A stretch of 15,763 bases of DNA from Treponema sp. UBA6852. Its GTDB lineage: Bacteria; Spirochaetota; Spirochaetia; Treponematales; Treponemataceae. This document shows positions 1 to 7,487 of this stretch, one piece after another. Location of the stretch: NCBI GenBank assembly GCA_002449305.1, contig DKDI01000003.1, forward strand, positions 44,282 to 60,044, read 5' to 3'. Under the pieces are notes generated by a model that worked only from the letters and a program-made list of their open reading frames with translations, had not been told where the DNA came from and searched no databases. Position numbers and translations under genes: made by a program. Position 1 is the stretch's first letter. The number at the start of each line of letters is the position of its first letter.

Positions 1-82
1 GATTATCAACCGAGTTTCTTTCAGAAACATCGCAGGGTCAAGCCCGATAATGACATTAAATCATAAAACTCGAATTTCAGGC
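1..82 (-). repeat. Dispersed modular palindromic repeat, copy A
   Basis: Positions 1-54 match 11219-11272 (7 differences by eye) and the reverse complement of 13625-13678 (4 differences). Inside it are a small hairpin (GTTTCT 14-19 with AGAAAC 23-28) and a GGG/CCC hairpin (35-37 with 43-45) around the loop TCAAG. The outer ATTATC (2-7) can pair with GATAAT (46-51). Positions 49-80 also match 15323-15352 in reverse complement, so the unit is about 80 nt. It may continue left of the window. No coding potential was seen. Whether it is mobile, structural or a transcript-end element cannot be told from sequence alone. Confidence 0.75.
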
Positions 83-116
83 TAAATATGAAAGAACAAT
101 CAAATACTTTAAAATA

Positions 117-148
117 AAAAAGGCATTCCGAAAACGGAATGCCTTTTG
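117..148 (-). terminator. Rho-independent terminator of gap (possibly bidirectional)
   Basis: A perfect 10-bp stem, AGGCATTCCG (121-130) with CGGAATGCCT (135-144), closes on an AAAA loop and is extended by A:T pairs on both sides. Read on the minus strand it lies about 20 nt after the gap stop and is followed by T-rich sequence. Read on the plus strand it is followed by TTTT, so it could also stop transcription arriving from the left. Confidence 0.9.
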
Positions 149-168
149 TGTTTATTCCTTAATCAAAC

Positions 169-1236
169 TTAGCAGTTTTCTGCGAAGTATTTGATTGTGC
201 GTACCATCTGTGAAGTGTAGCTGTTTTCGTTGTCGTACCAAGAAACAACCTGTACTTCATAGAGGTCATCTGCAATCTTAGAAACCATTGTCTGTGTTGC
301 ATCGAACAAAGAACCGAATCTCATTCCAATTACATCAGAAGAAACGATTTCGTCTTCGTTGTATCCAAAAGATTCTGTTGCAGCAGCTTTCATTGCAGCA
401 TTGATTTCTTCTTTTGTAACTCCAGCTTTCTTTACAACAGCTGTAAGGATTGTTGTAGATCCTGTTGGAACTGGAACACGCTGTGCTGAACCAATCAATT
501 TTCCGTTCAATTCAGGAATTACAAGACCGATAGCCTTTGCAGCGCCTGTTGAGTTTGGAACGATGTTCTGAGCACCTGCACGTGAGCGGCGGAGATCGCC
601 TTTGCGCTGTGGACCGTCAAGAATCATCTGGTCTCCAGTGTAAGCATGGATTGTAGACATAATTCCGCTCTGGATTGGAGCATAGTCGTTAAGAGCTTTA
701 GCCATTGGAGCCAAGCAGTTTGTTGTACAAGAAGCAGCAGAAATGATGTTGTCGTTCTTTGTAAGAGTTTTGTGGTTTACATTGTAAACGATTGTTGGAA
801 GATCGTTTCCGGCAGGAGCTGAAATTACAACTTTCTTAGCACCAGCATCAATGTGAGCCTGTGATTTAGCTTTTGATACATAGAATCCTGTGCATTCAAG
901 AACTACATCAACACCGATTTTTCCCCAAGGGAGATTTGCAGCGTTAGCTTCCTTGTAGATTGTGATTTTCTTTCCATCTACAACGATAGCACCTGGTTCT
1001 TTTACAGTTTTTCCGTCTTCAGCAAGAACGTCATCAATGTGAGAAACTGTGTGTTTTCCTTCACCAATTTTTCCCATGAATCCACCCTGTGCTGTATCAT
1101 ATTTAAGAAGGTGAGCAAGCATTTTTGGGCTTGTAAGATCGTTGATAGCAACTACTTCATATCCGTCAGCTTCAAACATCTGGCGGAATGCAAGGCGACC
1201 AATGCGGCCGAAACCGTTAATAGCAACTTTAACCAT
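169..1236 (-). CDS. gap: Glyceraldehyde-3-phosphate dehydrogenase, type I
   Basis: Cytoplasmic glycolytic enzyme that oxidises and phosphorylates glyceraldehyde-3-phosphate to 1,3-bisphosphoglycerate with NAD+. The N-terminal Rossmann motif INGFGRIGR lies at residues 6-14. Asp33 in the NDLT segment points to NAD preference. The catalytic signature SAASCTTNC places the nucleophile at Cys170, with His197 in STIHAYT. The C-terminal WYDNE motif is present. At 355 residues it is about 20 longer than the common bacterial form. The extra length appears to sit around residues 54-90, where a charged stretch interrupts the NAD-binding domain. The ATG start has AAGGAG upstream. It has its own promoter at 1276-1304 and its own terminator, so it is probably a monocistronic, highly expressed unit. 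Identity is secure. Confidence 0.97.
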   Translation of the reverse strand: MVKVAINGFGRIGRLAFRQMFEADGYEVVAINDLTSPKMLAHLLKYDTAQGGFMGKIGEGKHTVSHIDDVLAEDGKTVKEPGAIVVDGKKITIYKEANAANLPWGKIGVDVVLECTGFYVSKAKSQAHIDAGAKKVVISAPAGNDLPTIVYNVNHKTLTKNDNIISAASCTTNCLAPMAKALNDYAPIQSGIMSTIHAYTGDQMILDGPQRKGDLRRSRAGAQNIVPNSTGAAKAIGLVIPELNGKLIGSAQRVPVPTGSTTILTAVVKKAGVTKEEINAAMKAAATESFGYNEDEIVSSDVIGMRFGSLFDATQTMVSKIADDLYEVQVVSWYDNENSYTSQMVRTIKYFAENC

Positions 1237-1275
1237 GGTAAGTTAACTCCTTGAATAAATTATTCTATAGCAACT

Positions 1276-1304
1276 ATTTTATTCTTATTGCAGTTTATTG
1301 TCAA
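1276..1304 (-). promoter_or_regulatory. Sigma-70 type promoter of gap
   Basis: On the minus strand TTGACA (1304-1299) and TAAAAT (1281-1276) are separated by exactly 17 nt, about 40 nt upstream of the gap start codon. The -35 box and most of the spacer lie inside the last codons of the upstream radical SAM gene, so gap can be transcribed independently of the operon in front of it. Confidence 0.75.
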
Positions 1305-2214
1305 TAAAGTGTTCTATGTTCTTTTTCAATGTATTTAAAACATTTTTTTTATCCGCGGACCAAAGCGGAGCAATTAGAATTTTTTTTGGACCATCTCCTG
1401 TTATTCTGTGGACTACAATTTCAGGCGGAAGAATTTTTAAGCACTCGCAGACAAATTCGCAGTATTCCTCAAGTTCAAAAAGCTTAAAAGGATTCTCTTT
1501 GTATTCCTGCGCCATTTTTGTTCCCTCAATAATATGCAGAAGCTGAATTTTTATTCCGTTAAGTCTAGGAGTTAATTCGGAAAGATATTTAACAGTCTGA
1601 ATCATAAGCTCTTTTGATTCACCTGGAAGCCCGAGAATTATATGCGCAATAACTTCGATTCCTGCTGACTTTAATTTGTAAAAGCAGTTTTCGAATTCTT
1701 TTAAAGTGTAGCCTCTGTTTATTTTTTTTGCTGTTTGCTCGTGAATTGTCTGAAGTCCAAGTTCAATCCAGACAGGTTTTATTTTATTCAGTTCACAGAG
1801 AAGGTTAAGAATTTCATCTGGAATACAATCCGGGCGGGTTGCAATTGAAAGCGCGACAATTTCTGGGCGTCTGATTGCGCCAAAGAAAATTTCTTTGAGT
1901 TTTGCTATTGTAATATTTTTGTTTGTGTAAGTATTTGTGTACGACTGAAAATACGCGATGTATTTTCTTTTTTCAGGCGGAATGTTTTTTGGAAATTTTG
2001 AGTCAACTCTTTTTTTTGCTTCTTCAATTTGAATTTCTATTGGCGCTGGCTTTGTCGCAAAATCTCCAGAGCCTCCTTGAGAGCAAAATGTGCAGCCTCC
2101 GCTTCCTTTTGTTCCGTCGCGATTTGGGCAGGTGCAGCCAGTTGAAAGAGAAAGCTTGTAAACTTTGCAGCCGAATTTTTCTTTTAAATATGAATTGAGT
2201 GTTTTATAGCTCAT
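1285..2214 (-). CDS. YhcC-family radical SAM protein (TIGR01212 type)
   Basis: A 309-residue radical SAM protein of the YhcC/TIGR01212 group. The N-terminal segment has the family pattern TCPNRDGT followed by GGCTFC. Cys29, Cys41 and Cys44 are therefore the likely [4Fe-4S] ligands, in a CX11CX2C arrangement that differs from the classical CX3CX2C. Cys27 is an extra nearby cysteine. Later conserved stretches typical of the group are IATRPDC, WIELGLQT, NRGYT and HIILGLPGE. The biochemical reaction is not something I can assign; RNA modification has been suggested for relatives but is unproven here. The gene starts 8 nt after the TrmN6-like gene with only a weak ribosome binding site, consistent with translation as part of the same transcript. 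Confidence 0.88.
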   Translation of the reverse strand: MSYKTLNSYLKEKFGCKVYKLSLSTGCTCPNRDGTKGSGGCTFCSQGGSGDFATKPAPIEIQIEEAKKRVDSKFPKNIPPEKRKYIAYFQSYTNTYTNKNITIAKLKEIFFGAIRRPEIVALSIATRPDCIPDEILNLLCELNKIKPVWIELGLQTIHEQTAKKINRGYTLKEFENCFYKLKSAGIEVIAHIILGLPGESKELMIQTVKYLSELTPRLNGIKIQLLHIIEGTKMAQEYKENPFKLFELEEYCEFVCECLKILPPEIVVHRITGDGPKKILIAPLWSADKKNVLNTLKKNIEHFIDNKLQ

Positions 2215-2222
2215 TTTAACTT

Positions 2223-2957
2223 TTAGTTGCGTCCGTAAATTTTTTCAATTTGATTTGTGTATTTTCCGTCGTCGCCATAAATTGTTATTGGACTTTCTAT
2301 TTTTAAATAAGGCTTTGCGCATTTTTCAGATTCAAGCAGAACCATTGAAGCTTCTTTTTCTTTATTTGGAAAAACAAGTTTCATTCTTTTTGGTGCAAGT
2401 TTATATTTTTCAAGCAAAGAAAAAATTTGCGGCAGGCGGAAAGATTTGTGAATCAGAAAAAATTTTCCATGGGATTTTAAAAGAGCGGAGGCAGTTTTTA
2501 TTACGTCCTCGAGCGTGCAGAAAATTTCATGGCGTGCAATGGAAAGGGGGTCGTCCTTGTTTGTGTTTCCATTTGAAACTTCTATGTAAGGCGGATTAGA
2601 AACAACTGCGTCAAAAGAATTTTTTTGCAATACTTCAAACGGCTCTTTTATGTCTGTGCAGAATACTTTGATTTTTTCTTGCAGGTTGTTCATCTCTACG
2701 CTTCGGCTTGCCATGTCTGCTGATTCTTTTTGAATTTCTATGCATTCAAAATTTGCCTTTGGATTTTTTTCTGACATTAAAAGCGGAATTATTCCTGTTC
2801 CTGTTCCCAAATCGCAAACTTTGCATTTTCCTTTTGTATGCGCAAAGTCAGATAAAAGAACTGCGTCAATTCCAAAGCGGAATTCTTTTTTTCCTTGAAT
2901 AAGCTTAAGAGGTTTTGCATGAAGATTTTCAATTGTTTCGCCAGCTTTAAGATTCAT
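2223..2957 (-). CDS. TrmN6-like tRNA1(Val) adenine-N6 methyltransferase
   Basis: A 244-residue class I SAM-dependent methyltransferase of the YfiC/TrmN6 group, which methylates A37 of tRNA(Val) in E. coli. The start of the domain has FRFGIDAVLLSDF. Motif I is DLGTGTG (residues 49-55), the acidic end of strand 2 is in ECIEIQ (71-76), and the catalytic NPPY is at 121-124, typical of N6-adenine methylation. ARHE at 141-144 is another family hallmark. Its ATG overlaps the TGA of the rarA fusion gene by 4 bp (ATGA), implying translational coupling. The exact substrate in this organism is inferred from family membership. HemK/PrmC-type glutamine methylation is less likely given the RFGIDA opening and ARHE motif. 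Confidence 0.85.
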   Translation of the reverse strand: MNLKAGETIENLHAKPLKLIQGKKEFRFGIDAVLLSDFAHTKGKCKVCDLGTGTGIIPLLMSEKNPKANFECIEIQKESADMASRSVEMNNLQEKIKVFCTDIKEPFEVLQKNSFDAVVSNPPYIEVSNGNTNKDDPLSIARHEIFCTLEDVIKTASALLKSHGKFFLIHKSFRLPQIFSLLEKYKLAPKRMKLVFPNKEKEASMVLLESEKCAKPYLKIESPITIYGDDGKYTNQIEKIYGRN

Positions 2958-5371
2958 CTTTTTTGATTTGCAGAAATTATGAAAATTGTATTTTTTGTTT
3001 TCCAGTTGAAAATATTTTTTTCCGCAGCCTGAATAAAAAGCTCTTTGAGTTTTTCGAATTTTTCATTGCCGAGTTTTCCTTTTATAAATTTGCCGTAGGA
3101 AGAATTTTCTGCGTTAAACCAACGTTCGGTTTCTTGCGCGCTGATTTTTCGCTTTTCCAAAATAAATGCAGACTTGTAAAGACAAGAAAAATTATTTTGC
3201 TCAAAAATATTTTTTACAGTTTCTTCGTCCCATGAAAAAATCGGATTCATAGTGTTTTCAAAAAACTCTTTTTCCGCCTGCTCTGATTCTTGAAAAAGTT
3301 TTTTTATTTCTTTAGGTGCGACTTTTTCTTTAAAAAGTGTTTCTTCAATTAGCTTTGTTAAATGCTGGCCTGAACAAGGAATTCTTTGCGAAATTACAGC
3401 TTGTGCATTTTTTTCAAAGAAAGGAAAAAGTTCTTTTGTTCCGTTTTGAACTTCTTCTGTGCTGAAGGAAATGTCTCGTTTTATTTTTTCTATTCCAAAA
3501 AATCCGTCGCTTAAAGAGACACAAAGCTCTTCGATGTCTTCTTTTGTAGAAAAAATATCGCGGGCAAAAAATCTGTCAAATTCTACATCTCCAAAAACTG
3601 CAATCGAATCTCTTAGCGTGTCTTTTTTTGTGCAGAGTTTTGGCTTGTCTAGTTCTTCAAGTGTTGAAGCGTAGCGTGCCAAAGATTGCATTCCTGCTTG
3701 AGTTCTGCATATTCCGCATACTAAGCCTTCTGGAGTTTTTCGTATAAGGTCAAATAAAAGAAGCGCGTCGTCTGCATTTGCAACAAGACATCTATGGAAT
3801 CTTAAAATATTTACGGCTTCTGTCATTGCATTTCGTATTCCAAGCAAAGTCTGTGCCTTGTTTGTTTCAAGTCTTGCCCGCCAAAGTGATTCACCTTTTT
3901 CAAGAACTGAATTTTTTCTTGGACTTTCCGCGGTATATGTAAGATTTTCTCCAGTTTTTTTTAAGCCGTGAAAATGTCCTGCTTCTTTCCACCAGTCAGA
4001 AACTGCATTTATGTGCTCTAAGTCTTTTTCTTCGCTATCTTCAAGAATTGATGCAATTTGTGCTTCCCTGCGTGAAAGAATATCTTCTCTGATTTTTGCC
4101 TCGTAGCCTTGAGTTGAAGGAGTGTAGAAAACTTTTCCAACAAGAGTGTCCGGCAAATATTGCTGCGCAACCCAATGGTCTTTATAAGCGTGCGGATAAA
4201 GGTAGCCTGCTCCGTGTCCGAATCCTTCTGCATCTCTTGAAGCGTCCCGCAAATGATTTGGAACATCGGCATCTTCTTTTTCAACAGAAGACAAAGCGTC
4301 AAAGAATGCCATTGAGGAATTTGACTTTGGCGCAGTTGCAAGATACAAAGCCGCGTGTGTTAAAAAATATCTGCCTTCTGGAAGTCCTACACGGTCAAAG
4401 GCGGCGGCGCAACTTTCAATAATTGAAATTGCATTTGGATCTGCAAGTCCGGTATCTTCGCAGGCAGAAATCAGCATGCGACGAAAAATAAAATGCGGAT
4501 CTTCTCCAGCTTTTACCATTCTTGCAAGCCAGTAGCATGCGGCATCTGGATCTCGTCCTCGTAAACTTTTTATAAATGCGGAAATTATGTCGTAATGGTA
4601 GTCTCCGTCGCGGTCATAAAGGACAACTTTTTTCTGAATTGATTCTTCGCAGGCTTCTTTTGAAATGTAGATTGTACTTCCAAAACTTGGCGGCCATTTT
4701 TCTGGAGTCGTTTCAACTGCAAGTTCCAGCGCATTTAAAAGGCTTCTTGCGTCTCCGTTTGCAGTTTCAATTAAATGCTCCAGCGCGCCTTTTTCAAATT
4801 CGACTTTCCATTTTCCATATCCGCGTTCTGTGTCGGCAAAAGTTTGTCTTGCGGCTTTTAGCAAATCTGTTTTTGTAAGCGGCTTGAGCTGAAACACTCT
4901 GCTCCTTGAAACAAGGGCTTTGTTCACTTCAAAAAAAGGATTTTCTGTTGTTGCGCCTATTAAAATTATAGTTCCGTTTTCAACCCAAGGAAGAAGGGCG
5001 TCTTGCTGGCTTTTATTCCAGCGGTGAACTTCGTCTACAAATAAAATTGTTTTTCTTTTATAAAGATTTTTTTGAGTTTCAGCATCGGAAATCGCTTTTC
5101 TAATATCTGCAACGCCTGTGAGAACTGCATTTAATGTAATGAAATTTGAACTTGTGTGGTTTGCAATTACGCGCGCAAGTGTTGTTTTGCCTGTTCCTGG
5201 AGGTCCGTAGAAAATAACGGAAGTAAGCTGATCTGCCGCAATTGCCCTTCTTAAAAGCCTTCCTTTGCCTACAATATGTTCCTGCCCAATATACTCGTCA
5301 AGAGTTCTTGGCCTCATTCTGGCAGCAAGAGGCTCGTGGGAATCTTTTAAGTTGGAAAAAAGCTCATCCAT
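2954..5371 (-). CDS. rarA: RarA (MgsA) AAA+ ATPase fused to a degenerate methyltransferase-like domain
   Basis: An 805-residue fusion. Residues 1 to about 435 are a full replication-associated recombination protein A: Walker A GPPGTGKT at 56-63, Walker B FVDEVH at 111-116, sensor 1 GATTENP at 139-145, arginine-finger region SRSR at 155-158, then the helical lid and tetramerisation region. RarA acts at stalled or gapped forks with the clamp-loader family. The remaining ~370 residues are not part of ordinary RarA (E. coli 447 aa). They resemble the unknown C-terminal domain of RarA fusions known from cyanobacteria and spirochetes (NCBI model PRK13341, from memory). Around 522-551 the pattern of a methyltransferase fold is visible (strand, then RKTPEG), but the glycine-rich SAM loop reads NADDA, so SAM binding is doubtful. 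The tail (610-805) is Lys/Glu/Phe-rich and unassigned. The gene lies 9 bp after the lipoprotein gene and overlaps the next gene by 4 bp. Confidence 0.9.
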   Translation of the reverse strand: MDELFSNLKDSHEPLAARMRPRTLDEYIGQEHIVGKGRLLRRAIAADQLTSVIFYGPPGTGKTTLARVIANHTSSNFITLNAVLTGVADIRKAISDAETQKNLYKRKTILFVDEVHRWNKSQQDALLPWVENGTIILIGATTENPFFEVNKALVSRSRVFQLKPLTKTDLLKAARQTFADTERGYGKWKVEFEKGALEHLIETANGDARSLLNALELAVETTPEKWPPSFGSTIYISKEACEESIQKKVVLYDRDGDYHYDIISAFIKSLRGRDPDAACYWLARMVKAGEDPHFIFRRMLISACEDTGLADPNAISIIESCAAAFDRVGLPEGRYFLTHAALYLATAPKSNSSMAFFDALSSVEKEDADVPNHLRDASRDAEGFGHGAGYLYPHAYKDHWVAQQYLPDTLVGKVFYTPSTQGYEAKIREDILSRREAQIASILEDSEEKDLEHINAVSDWWKEAGHFHGLKKTGENLTYTAESPRKNSVLEKGESLWRARLETNKAQTLLGIRNAMTEAVNILRFHRCLVANADDALLLFDLIRKTPEGLVCGICRTQAGMQSLARYASTLEELDKPKLCTKKDTLRDSIAVFGDVEFDRFFARDIFSTKEDIEELCVSLSDGFFGIEKIKRDISFSTEEVQNGTKELFPFFEKNAQAVISQRIPCSGQHLTKLIEETLFKEKVAPKEIKKLFQESEQAEKEFFENTMNPIFSWDEETVKNIFEQNNFSCLYKSAFILEKRKISAQETERWFNAENSSYGKFIKGKLGNEKFEKLKELFIQAAEKNIFNWKTKNTIFIISANQKR

Positions 5372-5380
5372 TTTTCTAGG

Positions 5381-6577
5381 CTAGTCTCCGTCGCGGTTCC
5401 ATTCTTTTTGTGCAGGATACCAGGCGTAAAGACCTGTGTCGTCCCAAGAGTCGGAGCTTGAGCGGATTGAGCCGTAAATTGTTGAAGAAGCGTATTCATC
5501 AGTTCCTTCTGTTGTTGAATAAGAACCTTCTTTTTTATTTGGATTAAGAACAAAGACCATGAATACGTATTCAGAAATTACAGAGCCTCCATTGCCTGTC
5601 ATATTTGTAGTGCTGCCGCTTGGTGTGCCTGTTGATTCATCTATTGCAACTCTTGCAAGTCCGCTTGAAGTTCCAAGCAGAATGTAGTCTTTTGCAGCGG
5701 CAATAGAAAGAAGTCCGCCAGCGTCAAGATCTACTGAGCTTTTTTCGCCGGAAGTTGTTATCCAGTAAAGATCAGAGTCTCTGTTTACGTTGTTGCTGCT
5801 TGTGTAAGTTCCAGTGTAATAAAGACAGTTTGCGTTGGAAGTCATTCCGTAATATTTTGAAAAATAATTGTTGCCATTAAAATAGCAAGCTGAAATTGCA
5901 TTTGTAGCAGTGGATGACTCATCAACAAATGTTGGATTAGAAACTTCTGTAGGTACGTTGTTTCCGTTCAATTCATAAAGCTTGTAAGTGCCATTGGATG
6001 TGGCTCTGACTCTTGCATAAGCTTTTCTTTGATCAACTGAAACTGAATTGTTGTCGTCTACAGAAAAATATTTGTTGTCAAATATTACTTTTGCATTTTC
6101 AAAAGAATAGTTTCCGCCGCTGATGTTTTCAACTTTTGTCCAAGCAAGTCCAGTTGCAGGATCTGACTCTGTTGCGTAAATTGTCGCTGTCTTTGGCTCG
6201 TTTTCGCCGTCGTCATTTTCAACCCAGATGTAAGTCAGCGCATAAAGATATTGGCTGTCGGCCGCAAGAAAATATGTTGTGGCAGGAATTCCGTTGTCTC
6301 CTTTTTCTGAAGTAGGGGAAGTTGTTTTATCCCATTGCCCATTGTAGCTGTTTGTTGATGTCGAAGGCTCGTTTGTCTTGTAAAAAATTTCACCGTTGCA
6401 AGTTAAGATGTAGTTCTTGTAGTGAACGATTGAATGCATATCGCCTTGCAAGCCGCTTGAGTTCAGTTCTATTTCGTTGTTGATTGCGCCGTAAATGTCA
6501 TCGTGGCAAGAAGTAAATCCTACAAGACAGGCAAAAGCTACGGAAAGAAAAATACTGTTTATAATTGACTTTTTCAT
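5381..6577 (-). CDS. Predicted lipoprotein, Ser/Thr/Asn-rich, possibly beta-propeller
   Basis: The start is set at the ATG at 6577, preceded by AAAGGGAA, giving 398 residues. A longer reading to 6673 would run into the upstream gene and hide the signal peptide. Residues 1-24 form a lipoprotein signal: MKK, a hydrophobic stretch, then FTSC with Cys24 as the likely lipidated residue. This is a loose spirochete-type lipobox. The mature part is rich in Ser, Thr, Asn and aromatic residues, with recurring short strand pairs such as YILTCNGEIFY, YLYALTY and YILLGTSSGL, suggestive of propeller blades. No family is recognised and no function is assigned. It follows the barrel gene by 20 bp, so the two envelope proteins are probably co-expressed and may act together. 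Confidence 0.75.
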   Translation of the reverse strand: MKKSIINSIFLSVAFACLVGFTSCHDDIYGAINNEIELNSSGLQGDMHSIVHYKNYILTCNGEIFYKTNEPSTSTNSYNGQWDKTTSPTSEKGDNGIPATTYFLAADSQYLYALTYIWVENDDGENEPKTATIYATESDPATGLAWTKVENISGGNYSFENAKVIFDNKYFSVDDNNSVSVDQRKAYARVRATSNGTYKLYELNGNNVPTEVSNPTFVDESSTATNAISACYFNGNNYFSKYYGMTSNANCLYYTGTYTSSNNVNRDSDLYWITTSGEKSSVDLDAGGLLSIAAAKDYILLGTSSGLARVAIDESTGTPSGSTTNMTGNGGSVISEYVFMVFVLNPNKKEGSYSTTEGTDEYASSTIYGSIRSSSDSWDDTGLYAWYPAQKEWNRDGD

Positions 6578-6597
6578 TTGTTTCCCTTTTGTAAAAA

Positions 6598-7281
6598 TTA
6601 GAAATGGTATCTTGCTGTTACGCTGAATGTAAGAAACTGCCCTGCAAAGTTTTCCGCATTGTCGTTGTACCAAGAAGCGAACTGCGGCATAAAAAGATAC
6701 GAGGCTTCAAGTCCGAGCGACCAGCTTTCTGTAAGACGGAACATTGCGCCAGCTTCCGGTTTTACAACAAGCCCCGGAAAGTAGTTTTTTCCGCCGAAAG
6801 ATTCCCATGCAAATCCAAGTCCGATTGTGAGCGGAAATTCAAATCTGCCTGCAACCGGCTGGTAAGTGAACGCAGCAATAAATGGAACATAGTTGAATAC
6901 ATGGCTTCCAATTGAAACATTGAATCCAAAGCTTACATCAAATCCAATTGCCATTTTTGAAGTCAAAAAGTAATGGTAGCCCAAAGAACCAATTCCGCCA
7001 AGTTTTAGTTGCGAGTCTCCTTTTATGGCACTTTCAAAGTCTGGAAAATTCAACGGAAGGCAAAGACCAAGCGCAATTTTTATATACTGGTCTCCAGGAA
7101 GATTCATTCCAAGGTCAAAGCTTATGTCGTCTTCTGTGTATTCGTCTCCGTCTTCGCTGTCATCGCCTGAATTTTCATTCTGTGAGCTTTGCATAAAAGT
7201 TGTCCTTGGAAGAGAAGCCTGCGCTGCTGAAATGTAAATTCCTATAATTCCTACGCTCAAAAGCGTAATCAAACGTTTCAT
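6598..7281 (-). CDS. Small outer-membrane beta-barrel protein
   Basis: A 227-residue exported protein. The signal peptide MKRLITLLSVGIIGIYISAAQA is likely cut after AQA (residue 22). It is followed by a strongly acidic, disordered-looking stretch (about 36-53, mostly Glu/Asp). From about residue 55 onward, alternating hydrophobic strands appear in pairs (for example KIALGLCLPL, MAIGFDVSFGF, FPLTIGLGFAW, WSLGLEASYLF), enough for an 8-strand barrel. The protein ends FSVTARYHF, with the terminal Phe recognised by the BAM machinery. From memory it resembles the small barrel (TP0733 type) located beside folD in Treponema pallidum. Here too it is divergent from folD. It is the first gene of the leftward operon, with AAGGAA upstream of the ATG. 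Substrate or ligand is unknown. Confidence 0.8.
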   Translation of the reverse strand: MKRLITLLSVGIIGIYISAAQASLPRTTFMQSSQNENSGDDSEDGDEYTEDDISFDLGMNLPGDQYIKIALGLCLPLNFPDFESAIKGDSQLKLGGIGSLGYHYFLTSKMAIGFDVSFGFNVSIGSHVFNYVPFIAAFTYQPVAGRFEFPLTIGLGFAWESFGGKNYFPGLVVKPEAGAMFRLTESWSLGLEASYLFMPQFASWYNDNAENFAGQFLTFSVTARYHF

Positions 7282-7335
7282 AATTTTTCCTTATAACATA
7301 AAAGCAAATTCTTCTATGGCAATTTGTTCTGTTTT

Positions 7336-7362
7336 TTTATATTATGCTTAGGCAGTTTTCAA
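7336..7362 (-). promoter_or_regulatory. Possible promoter of the leftward barrel-lipoprotein-rarA operon
   Basis: On the minus strand TTGAAA (7362-7357) and TATAAA (7341-7336) are 15 nt apart, about 55 nt upstream of the barrel gene start. The spacer is short, so this is a weak call. No clear promoter was resolved for folD in the same 206-bp divergent region, although TATACT at 7394-7399 is a possible -10 box. Confidence 0.3.
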
Positions 7363-7487
7363 ATGGATTTTTCCTTGAATATTGCCAAGCGATTATACTT
7401 GGTTTCAAGGATTTTATCAATCTAGCGGATATTTTGAATTCTGCATCTGCTTTATAAAAAAGAAAACAAAAAAATGGAAGGTTACAG

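Noticed and set aside
5381..6577. Homology between the two large lipoproteins of the window
   Set aside because: Both are Ser/Thr/Asn-rich with similar short strand motifs, but no convincing collinear match was visible by eye, so shared composition is the safer reading.
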